Assembly (NCBI GenBank): GCA_017516445.1
Contig: JAFXCZ010000013.1
Coordinates: 1-64,000 of the forward strand
Direction: 5' to 3'
Length of the DNA: 64,000 nucleotides
DNA from: Clostridia bacterium
GTDB lineage: Bacteria; Bacillota; Clostridia; Oscillospirales; Acutalibacteraceae
A model generated the notes under the pieces. It ran no database searches. It was not told the DNA's origin and saw only the letters and a program-made list of their open reading frames with translations. This document shows positions 16,802 to 27,627 of the stretch, one piece after another (position 1 is the stretch's first letter; the number at the start of each line of letters is the position of its first letter). A program made the position numbers and the translations under genes.

Positions 16802-19642
16802 TTATTTAAGCACTTTTTTAAGAAACTGACCTGTATAAGATTTTTCGCAATCAGCCACCTTTTCGGGTGTACCGCTGCAAACAACAGTACCGCCCTTGTC
16901 ACCGCCCTCGGGACCTAAATCTATAATATGGTCGGCAGTTTTAATAACATCAAGGTTATGCTCAATTACAAGCACGGTATTGCCAGCATCAACAAAACGC
17001 TGCAATACATCAATAAGCTTGTGAACATCGGCTGTGTGAAGACCTGTTGTAGGCTCATCAAGAATATAAATAGTTTTGCCTGTACTGCGTTTTGAAAGCT
17101 CGGTAGCAAGCTTAACACGTTGTGCTTCACCGCCCGAAAGGGTGGTAGCAGGCTGACCAATCTTTATATACCCAAGCCCCACATCATAAAGAGTTTTTAG
17201 CTTTCGGTAAATTTTAGGTATGCTTTCAAAGAAGTACATACCCTCTTCAACCGTCATTTCAAGCACATCAAAGATACTCTTGCCCTTGTACTTAACACTT
17301 AAAGTTTCGCGGTTATAGCGGCTGCCGCCGCACACCTCACAGGGTACATAAATATCGGGTAAAAAGTGCATTTCTATCTTTAGTATGCCGTCACCCTGAC
17401 AGGCTTCACAGCGCCCACCCTTAACATTAAAGGAAAATCGTCCCGCTGTGTAACCGTGCATTTTGGCATCCTTAGTAGAAGCAAAAAGCTCGCGAATATC
17501 GTTAAACACGCCCGTATAGGTAGCAGGGTTAGAGCGCGGTGTTCTGCCTATTGGTGCTTGGTCGATATTTATAACCTTATCGAGATTTTCTATTCCCTCT
17601 ACCGCCTTGTATTTACCTGCAATAGTCTTTGCGCGGTTAAGCTTATTTGCAAGGACGTTGTAAAGAATATCGTTAACAAAGGAGGATTTACCACTTCCCG
17701 AAACACCCGTAACACAGGTGAAGGTGCCAAGCGGAATTTTAACATTTATATTTTTAAGGTTGTTTTCTGCCGCTCCCTTAACAGTAAGTGAAAGCCCGTT
17801 ACCCTTACGGCGTTTTTCGGGGATTGGTATTTTCTTTCTTCCGTAAAGATAATCGGAGGTAATAGAATCGGTGCATTTCTCGAGGTCGCAAAGCTCACCC
17901 GAAAATACCACCTTACCGCCGTGTATGCCCGCCCCAGGACCAATATCAAGCACATAATCCGCCGAGCGCATTGTGTCTTCGTCGTGCTCAACCACGATTA
18001 CGGTGTTGCCAAGGTCGCGTAGTCTTTTAAGGGTTGCTATAAGTCGGTCATTATCCCTTTGATGAAGGCCAATGCTTGGCTCGTCAAGAATATAAAGCAC
18101 ACCCATAAGCGAAGAGCCGATTTGGGTTGCAAGCCTTATGCGCTGACTCTCACCGCCCGACAAAGTACCCGACGAGCGCGAAAGGTTGAGATAATCAAGT
18201 CCCACACTCTGCAAGAATGTAAGTCTTTCGCGTATTTCCTTTAAAATCGGCTTTGCTATCATACTGTCGCGCGCGCCAAACTCAAGGCTTTCAATAAACT
18301 CAAGCTCGGCACTTACCGACATATCACAAAATTCAATAATATTTTTACCGCCAACAGTAACCGCAAGGTATTCGGGTTTGAGTCTTCTACCGTCACATTC
18401 GGGGCAGGGCGACTCGGTCATATAGCTTTCAATTTCATTTCTGGCATAATCACTTGTGGTGTTTTTATAACGGCGTTCAAGGTTATTTATAACACCCTCA
18501 AACTCACCATAATAGGTGCCACCGCCATAGTCAGAAGTACGGGTTAGTTTAATTTTTTCACCCTTAGTGCCGTAAAGAACAGCGTTTTTAGCGTCTTCGG
18601 GAATATCCCTAAAGGGTAAATTTATATCAAAGCCGTAATGCTCGGCTATACCGCGATAATACATTTCCGCAATAGTCGAAGCATCGGGATTAAACCAACT
18701 GTTTACACCCCAACCCGAAGCCTTTATAGCACCGTTAAGCAAGGATTTATCCTCATCATTTATTACAAGACGGGGGTTTACCTTCATAAACATACCAAGT
18801 CCCGTACAGTGTGGGCATGCGCCAAACGGACTGTTGAAAGAAAACATTGTAGGTGTAAGCTCGGGTATGCTTATGCCGTGCTCGTCACAGGCATAGGTCT
18901 GAGAAAACTGCATCTCCTCCCCGCCTATCACATCAACCGCAATAAGACCGCCCGAAAGACCTACGGCAGTTTCAATACTGTCAGTAAGGCGCGACACAAT
19001 ATCCGCCTTAATAACAAGACGGTCTACTACGACCTCTATCCAATGCTTTTTATTCTTTTCAAGTTTTATTTCATCGGCTAAATCAAGAATATTGCCATCA
19101 ATACGCGCACGCACATAGCCTTGCTTTTTAATGCCTTCAAGCTCTTTTTTATATTCGCCCTTTCTTCCCTTTACTATGGGCGATAAAATCTGAATTTTAC
19201 TGCCCTCGGGAAGTTTCATAACCGCATCTACAATCTGGTCGGTGGACTGCTGACTGATTTCCTTACCGCAAACAGGACAGTGCGGAACACCTACACGCGC
19301 ATACAAAAGGCGCAGATAATCGTAAATCTCGGTAACGGTTCCAACCGTAGAACGCGGATTTTTAGAGGTGGTCTTCTGGTCAATTGAAATTGCAGGCGAA
19401 AGCCCCTCTATAACCTCTACATTAGGCTTTTCCATCTGCCCTAAAAACTGACGGGCATAGCTTGACAGCGACTCCACATATCTTCTCTGCCCCTCGGCAT
19501 AGATGGTATCAAAAGCCAATGACGACTTACCGCTGCCCGAAAGACCTGTAAAAACTATAAGCTTATCACGCGGAATTTCTACATCAATATTTTTTAAATT
19601 GTGCTCATTAGCACCCTTTATAATAATTTTTTCGTTAGCCAA
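16802..19642 (-). CDS. uvrA: UvrABC excinuclease subunit A
   Basis: DNA damage sensor of nucleotide excision repair; a dimeric ABC ATPase. The 946 residues show two ATPase cores, Walker A loops [14 protein letters not shown] near residue 32 and [14 protein letters not shown] in the second half, two [24 protein letters not shown] signatures, and zinc-binding cysteine pairs ([38 protein letters not shown]). The start is a TTG behind AAGGAAGGG. It begins 3 nt after uvrB, in one operon. Confidence 0.97.
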   Translation of the reverse strand: MANEKIIIKGANEHNLKNIDVEIPRDKLIVFTGLSGSGKSSLAFDTIYAEGQRRYVESLSSYARQFLGQMEKPNVEVIEGLSPAISIDQKTTSKNPRSTVGTVTEIYDYLRLLYARVGVPHCPVCGKEISQQSTDQIVDAVMKLPEGSKIQILSPIVKGRKGEYKKELEGIKKQGYVRARIDGNILDLADEIKLEKNKKHWIEVVVDRLVIKADIVSRLTDSIETAVGLSGGLIAVDVIGGEEMQFSQTYACDEHGISIPELTPTMFSFNSPFGACPHCTGLGMFMKVNPRLVINDEDKSLLNGAIKASGWGVNSWFNPDASTIAEMYYRGIAEHYGFDINLPFRDIPEDAKNAVLYGTKGEKIKLTRTSDYGGGTYYGEFEGVINNLERRYKNTTSDYARNEIESYMTESPCPECDGRRLKPEYLAVTVGGKNIIEFCDMSVSAELEFIESLEFGARDSMIAKPILKEIRERLTFLQSVGLDYLNLSRSSGTLSGGESQRIRLATQIGSSLMGVLYILDEPSIGLHQRDNDRLIATLKRLRDLGNTVIVVEHDEDTMRSADYVLDIGPGAGIHGGKVVFSGELCDLEKCTDSITSDYLYGRKKIPIPEKRRKGNGLSLTVKGAAENNLKNINVKIPLGTFTCVTGVSGSGKSSFVNDILYNVLANKLNRAKTIAGKYKAVEGIENLDKVINIDQAPIGRTPRSNPATYTGVFNDIRELFASTKDAKMHGYTAGRFSFNVKGGRCEACQGDGILKIEMHFLPDIYVPCEVCGGSRYNRETLSVKYKGKSIFDVLEMTVEEGMYFFESIPKIYRKLKTLYDVGLGYIKIGQPATTLSGGEAQRVKLATELSKRSTGKTIYILDEPTTGLHTADVHKLIDVLQRFVDAGNTVLVIEHNLDVIKTADHIIDLGPEGGDKGGTVVCSGTPEKVADCEKSYTGQFLKKVLK

Positions 19643-19645
19643 TTA

Positions 19646-21598
19646 TTAGCCCTTCCTTAGCTTGTTAATTTTATCTCTAAGCGTTGCGGCGTACTCAAAC
19701 TCAAGTATCTTAGCCGCAGCTTTCATTTCTGCTGTCAGGCGCTTGATTTCTGCCTCGCGCTCAACCTTTGACATCTTGGAAACTGACTTTTCTTTAACCT
19801 TTGTACCAATTTCAAGTACCTCGTGAACACCCTTAGTAATGGTCTTAGGCACTATACCGTTTTCCTCGTTGTATTTCATTTGTATCGCGCGGCGGCGCTC
19901 GGTCTCGGTAATAGCGCGCTCCATAGATGGTGTCACGCTGTCAGCGTACATAATTACCGTACCGTCCGCATTACGTGCCGCTCTGCCAATGGTCTGCACT
20001 AATGAAGTTTCACTTCGAAGAAATCCCTCTTTGTCGGCATCAAGTATAGCCACAAGCGACACCTCGGGAATATCCAGCCCCTCGCGCAAAAGGTTAATTC
20101 CCACAAGAACGTCAAACTCGCCAAGGCGCAAATCACGGATAATTTCCATACGCTCAATTGTATCAATATCATAATGCATATACCTAACCTTAATTTCAAG
20201 GTCGTTAAGGTAATCGGTAAGGTCTTCCGCCATCTTTTTAGTAAGGGTAGTGATAAGCACGCGCTCTTTTTTTGCTACACGCGCATTAATTTCACTCACC
20301 AAATCATCAATCTGACCGTCCGAAGGGCGTACCGAAATGAGCGGGTCTAAAAGTCCTGTCGGGCGGATAACCTGTTCGGCTATACGGGTGGCTTTTTCTT
20401 TTTCAAGCTCACCCGGCGTTGCAGAAACAAACACCGCTTGGTTTATGTGGCTGTAAAACTCCTCAAAATTAAGCGGTCGGTTATCAAAGGCCGACGGCAA
20501 ACGGAAGCCGTATTCAACAAGGTTTTCCTTTCTCGCCCTGTCACCGCCGTACATACCGCGCACCTGTGGGAGAGTTACGTGTGATTCGTCAACAAAAAGC
20601 AAAAAATCATCGGGAAAATAGTCAAGCAAAGTAGACGGCGTACTACCGGGCTTTCTGCGAGATAACACACGCGAATAGTTTTCTACACCCTTACAGGTGC
20701 CAATTTCTCTTAGCATTTCTATATCATACTCGGTACGCTGACGTATTCGCTGTGCTTCAAGCAGTTTTTCGTTATCAACAAACCACCGTTCACGTTCTTC
20801 CATTTCCTGCTTTAATTCAGCCAAAGCCTCTTCCAGTTTGTCCTGTGGTACTATATAGTGTGATGCAGGATATATGGCAATATGCGAAAGCAAAGCCTTA
20901 ACCTCACCCGTTACGGTGTTGATTTCACAAATGCGGTCAATTTCGTCGCCAAAAAACTCTACACGCACCGCGTTTTCCATAGAATAAGCAGGAAAAATCT
21001 CCACCGTATCACCGCGCACACGGAATTTATTACGGACAAAGTTTATGTCATTTCTTTCATACTGCAAATCAACAAGCTTTTCTATAAGCTCGTCACGGCT
21101 TTTCTCCATACCCTGATGTAAGGATATCACCATATTTCTGTAATCAATCGGGTTGCCGAGCGAATATATGCACGAAACCGATGCCACAATTATAACGTCG
21201 CGCCGTTCACTCAAAGCACAGGTAGCGCTGTGGCGCAATTTATCAATTTCATCATTTATGGATGAATCCTTTTCGATATAAGTATCACTGCCCGGAATAT
21301 ATGCCTCCGGCTGATAATAGTCATAATAGGAAACAAAATATTCCACCGCATTCTCAGGGAAGAATTCACGGAACTCCGAACACAGTTGTGCGGCGAGGGT
21401 TTTATTGTGAGCGAGAACGAGGGTCGGACGGTTTACACGCTCGATAATATTCGCCATTGTAAAGGTTTTACCACTACCTGTTACACCCAGCAAAACCTGC
21501 TCTTTATCACCATTATTTATACCCTCAACCAATTCGGCAATAGCTTGCGGTTGGTCACCTGTCGGCTTATATTCTGAATGTAAAATAAACTTGTCCAT
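19646..21598 (-). CDS. uvrB: UvrABC excinuclease subunit B
   Basis: Helicase-like damage-verification subunit that is loaded by UvrA and recruits UvrC. The 650-residue protein has Walker [16 protein letters not shown] (about 37-51), the beta-hairpin tyrosines in [16 protein letters not shown]-type DESH, RIGRAAR-like QTIGRAARN, and a C-terminal UVR domain ([16 protein letters not shown]). SD GAGGTGAGG is strong. I see no Bacillus-type SOS box (CGAACNNNNGTTCG) in its promoter region, so damage induction is not supported by the sequence. Confidence 0.97.
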   Translation of the reverse strand: MDKFILHSEYKPTGDQPQAIAELVEGINNGDKEQVLLGVTGSGKTFTMANIIERVNRPTLVLAHNKTLAAQLCSEFREFFPENAVEYFVSYYDYYQPEAYIPGSDTYIEKDSSINDEIDKLRHSATCALSERRDVIIVASVSCIYSLGNPIDYRNMVISLHQGMEKSRDELIEKLVDLQYERNDINFVRNKFRVRGDTVEIFPAYSMENAVRVEFFGDEIDRICEINTVTGEVKALLSHIAIYPASHYIVPQDKLEEALAELKQEMEERERWFVDNEKLLEAQRIRQRTEYDIEMLREIGTCKGVENYSRVLSRRKPGSTPSTLLDYFPDDFLLFVDESHVTLPQVRGMYGGDRARKENLVEYGFRLPSAFDNRPLNFEEFYSHINQAVFVSATPGELEKEKATRIAEQVIRPTGLLDPLISVRPSDGQIDDLVSEINARVAKKERVLITTLTKKMAEDLTDYLNDLEIKVRYMHYDIDTIERMEIIRDLRLGEFDVLVGINLLREGLDIPEVSLVAILDADKEGFLRSETSLVQTIGRAARNADGTVIMYADSVTPSMERAITETERRRAIQMKYNEENGIVPKTITKGVHEVLEIGTKVKEKSVSKMSKVEREAEIKRLTAEMKAAAKILEFEYAATLRDKINKLRKG

Positions 21599-21632
21599 TT
21601 CCTCACCTCACAACGCATATTTATACTAATAT

Positions 21633-21661
21633 ATTATACCACAAAAATTTTTATAAGTAAA
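21633..21661 (-). promoter_or_regulatory. uvrBA promoter
   Basis: On the minus strand TTTACT, 17 nt and a perfect TATAAT. It is divergent from the beta-mannosidase promoter about 100 nt away. Confidence 0.65.
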
Positions 21662-21733
21662 CAAAATTGATTTTACTGCTTATAAATTTATTGCCAAAAG
21701 ATATAACTCGGTTGACAAAAGTCATTAAAACCC

Positions 21734-21761
21734 TTGACATTGGATTTTTAAAAAATATAAT
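21734..21761 (+). promoter_or_regulatory. Strong promoter of the GH2 gene
   Basis: Consensus TTGACA and consensus TATAAT, 16 nt apart, ending 31 nt before the ATG. A second TTGACA lies 20 nt upstream of the first. No operator-like palindrome is evident between promoter and gene. Confidence 0.8.
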
Positions 21762-21792
21762 ATACTTAAAGTTAACTGTTTGGAGGGGTTTC

Positions 21793-24309
21793 ATGTATAG
21801 AGAAGCTATAAAATCCGATTGGTTTTTAAGGGATTTGACAACCGACGGCGAAAAATTTGATGCCACTGTCCCTGGTGACATTCATGACTCTTTATTTAAA
21901 GCCGGTCTTATCCCTAATCCTGATATTGACGACAACGCAAGAAAGGCTTATTACGTTGTAGAGCACACATGGGAATACACTACAACCTTTACCCCTACTA
22001 AGCTTTCAGGTGAAACCAGACTATGCTTTGACCGCATTGACGGAGCTTGCGCTGTATTTTTAAACGGACAAGAATTAGGACGAATTGAAAATGCCTTCAG
22101 ACCGCATCTTTTTGATGTTACAAGCCTAATCCTACCAACCGAAAATGAGCTGAGATTAGTTTTTTTCCCTATTACCGATTTAGGAAAACGTGATGATGAC
22201 GAGCTTATGCCTTGGTGGAATGCACGAGCAAATCTCCGCCGCACACAGTTTAACTGTGCTATGGACTGGGCACTTCCCCTGCCGTCTATGGGAATTGGAG
22301 CAGAAGTATACATAGAAAATGAAACTGAATATGAAATAATAAATTGTGATGTTAAGCCTTTTGTTTCGGGGCGTGTTGACTTTTTATTTGAAATAAGCGA
22401 CCCTGCTTTTACAAAGGGCGATTATATTGAACTGACTATTTGCGACCAAGATAAAGAGCTTAAATATACCCTTAGCCTTGCAAACAGACGACTATTAACC
22501 ACCATTAACCTTGATGAGCCTAGGTTATGGTATCCTAACGGTTACGGCGAGCAAAGCCTTTACCCTTGGGAAGCAAAGCTGTTTGTAGACGGTAAGTGCT
22601 GTGATACTAAAAAAGGCCGTTTCGGTATTCGTGAAATATCCAAAGTGCAAAATCCCTTTACCAAAAGCGACGAAAACGGATATTCCTTTGGGCTTTGTGT
22701 AAACGGGCTTAACATATTTTGCAAGGGCGGCAACTGGGTTCCTATGGAAAAATGGCCGGGTTGCATTAAAGATGAAGATTATGAATACTATGTTCGTATG
22801 GCGGCAAATGCCAACTTCACAATGCTGCGCGTATGGGGCGGCGGCATTTATGAGCATGAGCGCTTCTACGAATTATGCGACGAATACGGCATTTTGGTAT
22901 GGCAGGATTTTATGTTTGAATCCCATGTCTATCCTATCCAAGAATTACACGACGAAATACAAAAAGAAGCCGATTACCAGTTAAGGCGGTTGAGGCTTCA
23001 TCCCTCAGTTGCCTTATGGTGCGGCTGTAATGAAAATATTAATTCTTGGAAATACCAACGTGATATTCTTTGGCGCCAAGACAATGATTTGGCAATTGAT
23101 ATAGTGAGCTCACAGGGTGACGATACCGCTCAAATTGACAGTGTAATGCATTTTGACCGCGGAAAAGCCGATAATGAGCTTTTTGGTATTTGGCTTAGAG
23201 GCTTTGTTGCAAAACACTCCCCTAACACCCCTTATATCGAGTCAAGCCCAGAATCCCTTACCGATTTCGGCAACGACCCCACTTCAGGCAACTGCCATAT
23301 TTCTTCGTGGAAATATGCCCTTTTTGAGACAAACGGAAATTATGCTGACTGGCGAAAGCACTTTGACAAGGTGTGTTCGTTCGATTCGGAGTTTTGTATT
23401 CAAGGTCCCTGCAGCGTACATATGCTAAAGGGTATGTTCTCCGAAAAAAATCACTGGCCGCCTAATGATATCTGGAGCTACAGAATAAATCTCGGTCATA
23501 AAAAGCTTCCGCATTATCTTCAAACCTTATGGGTTGCGGGGGCTACCATAGGCGAAATTGACTCTTTACAAACCTTCGTAAAGCACGGTCAGGCAACCCA
23601 CGTTGAGATGATGCGTGCAGAGTTTGATTCCGCACGGTTTGACTGCCCCGACAACGGCGGTACGCTTATGTGGATGTTCAACGACTGTGCCCCTACTTCA
23701 AATTGGTCAATTATTCCGTATGACAAGGTGCCTAAGCCCTCATATTATTCTGCAAAGCGTGCGTGCGCACCTGTATCCCCTATATTATTTGCACGAAAAG
23801 GCATTTTATATGTTGCGGTAAGCAATCAAACGGCAAATAAAATCAATGGAAATGCAGTTTTTGGTGAACAAAAATTTGATGGAACTATTTTAAACAAAGC
23901 TTCTGCATCTTTTGAAGCCGAAACGGGAGAAACTGTTGTTATATCCCAAATTGAACTTTCAAAGCTAAACCGCGACACCGATTATTACTACCTTGATATT
24001 GATGGTTTGCCACGTGTGATATACTTCCCGAACGGTTGGAACGCACTTGCCTACCCACAGCCTGAATTTGAGGTATCTACCAAGCTATTAGAGCTTGACG
24101 GTAAATGGCAAATGGTAGTAACTGTAAATGCTAAGAGTTTTATACGCCTTTTCCATATTGCATACAAGGACAGAAATGTTCATCCATTTTACTCCGATAA
24201 CTATTTTGATTTAACTAACGGTGAAACCCGAACTATAACTATTAATTTTGATTTTCGCCCTGATGAATCAATGCTTGATTTCGGCCATTGGATGACCGAT
24301 TGGGACTAA
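21793..24309 (+). CDS. Glycoside hydrolase family 2, beta-mannosidase-like
   Basis: A GH2 enzyme that would remove terminal beta-mannose from oligosaccharides. After a start at the ATG behind GGAGGGG (an in-frame upstream ATG lies before the promoter and is rejected) the 838 residues show the sugar-binding jelly-roll (GDIHDSLFKAGLIPNP), beta-sandwich, and a TIM barrel with GGNWVPMEKWPG, LRVWGGGIYEHERFYE, the acid/base glutamate in LWCGCNENI and the probable nucleophile glutamate in FDSEFCIQGP. There is no signal peptide, so it is cytoplasmic and depends on imported sugars. It is alone, with no transporter or regulator beside it. Confidence 0.87.
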   Translation: MYREAIKSDWFLRDLTTDGEKFDATVPGDIHDSLFKAGLIPNPDIDDNARKAYYVVEHTWEYTTTFTPTKLSGETRLCFDRIDGACAVFLNGQELGRIENAFRPHLFDVTSLILPTENELRLVFFPITDLGKRDDDELMPWWNARANLRRTQFNCAMDWALPLPSMGIGAEVYIENETEYEIINCDVKPFVSGRVDFLFEISDPAFTKGDYIELTICDQDKELKYTLSLANRRLLTTINLDEPRLWYPNGYGEQSLYPWEAKLFVDGKCCDTKKGRFGIREISKVQNPFTKSDENGYSFGLCVNGLNIFCKGGNWVPMEKWPGCIKDEDYEYYVRMAANANFTMLRVWGGGIYEHERFYELCDEYGILVWQDFMFESHVYPIQELHDEIQKEADYQLRRLRLHPSVALWCGCNENINSWKYQRDILWRQDNDLAIDIVSSQGDDTAQIDSVMHFDRGKADNELFGIWLRGFVAKHSPNTPYIESSPESLTDFGNDPTSGNCHISSWKYALFETNGNYADWRKHFDKVCSFDSEFCIQGPCSVHMLKGMFSEKNHWPPNDIWSYRINLGHKKLPHYLQTLWVAGATIGEIDSLQTFVKHGQATHVEMMRAEFDSARFDCPDNGGTLMWMFNDCAPTSNWSIIPYDKVPKPSYYSAKRACAPVSPILFARKGILYVAVSNQTANKINGNAVFGEQKFDGTILNKASASFEAETGETVVISQIELSKLNRDTDYYYLDIDGLPRVIYFPNGWNALAYPQPEFEVSTKLLELDGKWQMVVTVNAKSFIRLFHIAYKDRNVHPFYSDNYFDLTNGETRTITINFDFRPDESMLDFGHWMTDWD

Positions 24310-24315
24310 TATAAA

Positions 24316-24352
24316 AAAGCGCTTCGTAAATGAAAATTACGAAGCGCTTTAA
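24316..24352. terminator. Bidirectional terminator between GH2 and aminotransferase
   Basis: A 14-bp perfect stem, AAAGCGCTTCGTAA and its complement, with a 7-nt loop lies between convergent genes. Confidence 0.88.
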
Positions 24353-24358
24353 ATTTAC

Positions 24359-25540
24359 TTAAAAGTATTCTTCAATAAGCTTTTTAAAATAAGGCAGGGA
24401 TTTTTCAATTTGTGCGGTGGATACGCAGTAGCTTATACGTACATAGCCCTCAAACCCAAAGGAATCACTCGGCACAAGTAAAAGGTCGTATTTTTTTGCC
24501 CTTTCGCAAAAAGCGTTTGCATCAGGCTCGGGTGACTTGATAAAGAGATAGAATGCGCCATCGGGCTTTGCGGCAGTGTAGCCATAATCAGTCAATGCGT
24601 TGTAAAGCAAATCGCGGTTTTTCTTATAAACTCTTACATCACTTGTAAGGTCAATACAATCTCTTACAACAAACTGTAAAAGGCTTGGTGCACACACAAA
24701 GCCTAACGCTCTGCCCGCACCGCAAACAGCGGCATAAACCTTGCCGCAATCTGAAATTTTGGGAGAAACAAATATATAACCAATACGCTCACCCGGAAGC
24801 GATAGGGATTTACTGTAAGAATAGCAAACCAAGGTGTTATCGTAAAACTGGGGTATATAAGGCACCTCTACCCCGTAAGCCAATTCCCTGTAAGGCTCAT
24901 CACAGATGATAAAAATTCTCTTACCGTATTCGGCTTGTTTTTTGCTTAAAAGGTCAGCTAGTTTTTGGATAGTTTCCTTTGAAAGAACAACGCCTGTGGG
25001 GTTGTTGGGAGAGTTTACAATAATGGCTTTAGTATTCTTAGTAATAGCATTTTCTAAAACCGAAAAATCAATCTGAAAATCACTCTCGCGGCATTTTGCT
25101 ACAACAAGCTTAGCCCCCGCCTTTTCTGCAAAAACGCGGTACTCAGGAAAGAACGGTGCTAAGGCTATAACCTCATCACCCTCATTACAAACCGCGTTAA
25201 GACAAATAGTAAGCGAAGCCGCCGCACCGCAGGTCATATAGATTAAATCAGCATTTGCCTCAATCCCGAAGCGCTTTACAATACTGTCAGCCACAGTTTT
25301 ACGAACATCAGGTGCACCCTGTGCCGAAGTATAACCGTGAAGTCTTACAGGGTCGGTAACGGTTAGCAATTTAACCATAGCATCATTCACAGCCTTAGGA
25401 GCAGGGATACTGGGATTGCCGAGACTGAAGTCATACACATTTTCGGCACCAACTTCTAACCTTCTTTTATTACCGTATTCAAAAATTTCACGTATAACCG
25501 AACGGTTTTCACCAAGCTTTAGCATTTTTTCGTTTAACAT
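24359..25540 (-). CDS. PLP-dependent aminotransferase, AspB-like
   Basis: Class I/II aminotransferase, 393 residues. Seen are NSPNNPTGVV, the CDEPYRELAYG segment that holds the cofactor-binding Asp and Tyr, the PLP lysine in YSYSKSLSLPGERIGY, and the substrate arginine in GYVRISYCVS near the C terminus. The ATG at 25540 follows AGGGTGAT; a GTG at 25549 lies inside that ribosome site and is rejected. It begins 11 nt after the MreB-family gene and is the last gene of the recD2-comF-mreB operon. The substrate is unknown; aspartate or a branched/aromatic amino acid is plausible. Confidence 0.88.
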   Translation of the reverse strand: MLNEKMLKLGENRSVIREIFEYGNKRRLEVGAENVYDFSLGNPSIPAPKAVNDAMVKLLTVTDPVRLHGYTSAQGAPDVRKTVADSIVKRFGIEANADLIYMTCGAAASLTICLNAVCNEGDEVIALAPFFPEYRVFAEKAGAKLVVAKCRESDFQIDFSVLENAITKNTKAIIVNSPNNPTGVVLSKETIQKLADLLSKKQAEYGKRIFIICDEPYRELAYGVEVPYIPQFYDNTLVCYSYSKSLSLPGERIGYIFVSPKISDCGKVYAAVCGAGRALGFVCAPSLLQFVVRDCIDLTSDVRVYKKNRDLLYNALTDYGYTAAKPDGAFYLFIKSPEPDANAFCERAKKYDLLLVPSDSFGFEGYVRISYCVSTAQIEKSLPYFKKLIEEYF

Positions 25541-25551
25541 TTTTATCACCC

Positions 25552-26574
25552 TTACTCAATTTCAAGTTCCTTAATAGAACGCATCTGATAATCAACATTT
25601 TTAAGCAGATGCGGCTTTTTAATAGCTACCGCGGCACCCTTTACAACACTGTGCGCTGGGTCTTCAAGGTGATGGACCTTTATACCGAGATAATCCTCAA
25701 TTTTTTGCGCCAAGCCCGACAATAAAGAGCCGCCGCCCGCAAGATACATACCGTCATTCATAATATCTGCTACTAAATCGGGGTCGGTCTTATTAAGTAC
25801 CTCGCGGATTGCATTGCAGATAGTATCCAAAATATCCTTGGTAGCCTCATACACCTCAGACGAGGTTATTTCAAAGCTTTCGGGAAGTCCTGTAAAGACG
25901 TTTCTTCCTTTAGCTACAACCGCAATTTCAACATCACGCTCTATCGCAGTGCCAACCTTCATCTTAATAGACTCAGCCGTTAAATGACCAATCTCAATAT
26001 TAAATTCTTTTCGCACATAACGTATAATCTGCGCATCAATATCAAAGGAAGCCACCTTAAACGAATTACAGGTAGCGATACCACCCATAGATATTACCGC
26101 CACGTCGGTAGTGCCTGCGCCTATATCAACAATAAGGCTTCCGTGAGGTACTGAAAAATCAAGTCCCAAACCAAAGGCTATAGCTAACGGGCTTTCTATA
26201 ACTGTAATATTTCTGCCGCCTGCCGCCTCAACCACGTTTGCAAGTGAATGGTGCTGAAGCTCAGTAAGGCCAGCCGGCAAGGTAGCCATAATACGCGGAC
26301 GAAGCACCTTATTACCGAAAGCCTGTCCCATATATTCTTTAAGCATAAACTCGGTTAAATCATAATCAGAAATTACGCCGTGCTCTATAGGAAATACCGT
26401 TTGCATACTTTCGGGTGTTCTGCCTAGGGTCTGCTTGGCTTTTTCGCCTGTATATACAACTTCCCAACTGTCACTGTCTACCGTTACAACATTCGGAAGC
26501 TCCAAAACAACCTTAGAGCTTGAAAAAATAACAGTTTTAGAAGAGCCTAAATCAATACCAATATCAGTTGCCAT
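25552..26574 (-). CDS. MreB/Mbl-family actin-like protein
   Basis: A bacterial actin that organises sidewall peptidoglycan synthesis. The 340-residue protein has the phosphate-1 loop DIGIDLGSSKT at residues 3-13, phosphate-2 LIVDIGAGTTDVAV, the adenosine loop YLAGGGSLLSGL and the MreB pattern PAGLTELQHHSLANVVEAAGGR. It is far from the usual mreBCD cluster, so it may be Mbl or MreBH rather than the main MreB. The start overlaps comF by 11 nt. Confidence 0.9.
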   Translation of the reverse strand: MATDIGIDLGSSKTVIFSSSKVVLELPNVVTVDSDSWEVVYTGEKAKQTLGRTPESMQTVFPIEHGVISDYDLTEFMLKEYMGQAFGNKVLRPRIMATLPAGLTELQHHSLANVVEAAGGRNITVIESPLAIAFGLGLDFSVPHGSLIVDIGAGTTDVAVISMGGIATCNSFKVASFDIDAQIIRYVRKEFNIEIGHLTAESIKMKVGTAIERDVEIAVVAKGRNVFTGLPESFEITSSEVYEATKDILDTICNAIREVLNKTDPDLVADIMNDGMYLAGGGSLLSGLAQKIEDYLGIKVHHLEDPAHSVVKGAAVAIKKPHLLKNVDYQMRSIKELEIE

Positions 26575-27289
26575 TTTTCTTTTTTCCTTTCTCTGCCACG
26601 GTTATAAGACCGCTCACACAGTAAACATTATTCGCACCCGCTAAAAGCAGTTGCTTTGCGCACTCATCAAAAGAGGCGCCCGTAGTCTTAATATCATCAA
26701 CAAGCAAAACAGTTTTACCTGTTATTTTATAATTAGTGATATACATTCCCTTAATATTTTTAAAACGCTCTTTAATAGGCATATTATGCTGACTTTTTCT
26801 GCGGTATTTACAGGAAAGCAAGCCGTCATACACCTTTAAACCGAAAATTTTTGAAAGCTCATTAGCTAACTGCTGCGACTGATTAAAGCCGCGCCTTAGT
26901 TGCTTTAAAGGGTGCATAGGAACGTACACAATACCGTCAAAGGCAATATCATTATACACTGTTCTGACCGCTTTTGCCATCTCTTTTGCAAAAAACTTAG
27001 CGCCCGACGGTGTACGCTTGAATTTATAGCGGTACATAGCCTGCTGTGCTGCACCCTTATTTTCAAAAGGTGCAATGCTACCGCCGAAGTGGAAAACCCT
27101 GCTTTTGCACTGGCAGTTTTTCTTTGCAAGACCGCAATGTGTGCAAATTTTAAGTAAATCAACCGGCTCTATCATTTCAAAGCAGTATTCACACAGATAA
27201 TCGCCGTCGTTAATTAAAGCCCCGCACGAAACACACTTGTTAGGAAACAGCGCGTTTATAACCGCATTAAAAGCTCTCATTAAAAGCAT
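26564..27289 (-). CDS. ComF-family phosphoribosyltransferase-like protein
   Basis: ComF-type proteins have a cysteine-rich zinc ribbon and a phosphoribosyltransferase fold and aid DNA uptake in competent bacteria; their exact activity is unsettled. Here CVSCG, CEYC, CTHCG and CQC (residues about 18-60) make the zinc site, and VLLVDDIKTTGAS is the PRPP loop. Two starts are possible, the ATG at 27289 or at 27280. Both lie inside the end of the recD2 reading frame (stop at 27267), so translation is coupled to the 3' exon of that gene. Confidence 0.87.
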   Translation of the reverse strand: MLLMRAFNAVINALFPNKCVSCGALINDGDYLCEYCFEMIEPVDLLKICTHCGLAKKNCQCKSRVFHFGGSIAPFENKGAAQQAMYRYKFKRTPSGAKFFAKEMAKAVRTVYNDIAFDGIVYVPMHPLKQLRRGFNQSQQLANELSKIFGLKVYDGLLSCKYRRKSQHNMPIKERFKNIKGMYITNYKITGKTVLLVDDIKTTGASFDECAKQLLLAGANNVYCVSGLITVAEKGKKKNGN

Positions 27290-27481
27290 TTTCCTTTAAG
27301 AAATTTTGCAAAAGGGTATATCTTAGGGTTTTTCGGTCATTTTCCGCCATATTGTCCCATATTTCCCTGTTGCCCACCATCACAAGCATTTTTTTAGCAC
27401 GTGTAACAGCGGTATACAAAAGATTTCTATACATAAGCTTTGAGGGAATTTCACTAAGTGGGATAATAACGCAGGTATACT
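27267..27481 (-). CDS. recD2: RecD2 helicase, 3' exon
   Basis: These 215 nt encode the last 71-72 residues of RecD2: the segment continues the interrupted frame as E-Y-T-C-VIIPLSEIP, then LLYTAVTRAKKMLVMVGN, which is helicase motif VI, and ends NAFNESF. It has no start codon of its own and joins the 5' exon at 30356 in phase: 1,990 + 215 nt is exactly 735 codons. Without intron splicing the helicase would lack motif VI and be inactive. Confidence 0.92.
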
Positions 27482-27627
27482 ATAGGAATAGGTAAACTTT
27501 TGATGTTATCTCCAGCTTTTCCCCTCCTCCACACCGTGCGTGCGACTTTCACCGCACACGGCGTTCCATCGTCTCACTTAATATCACTTTAACATCACAC
27601 AATGTTTCGTTTCAACTCAGAAAATTT

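Noticed and set aside
21599..21792. SOS (LexA) box for uvrBA
   Set aside because: No CGAACNNNNGTTCG or close relative is present in the uvrB upstream region.
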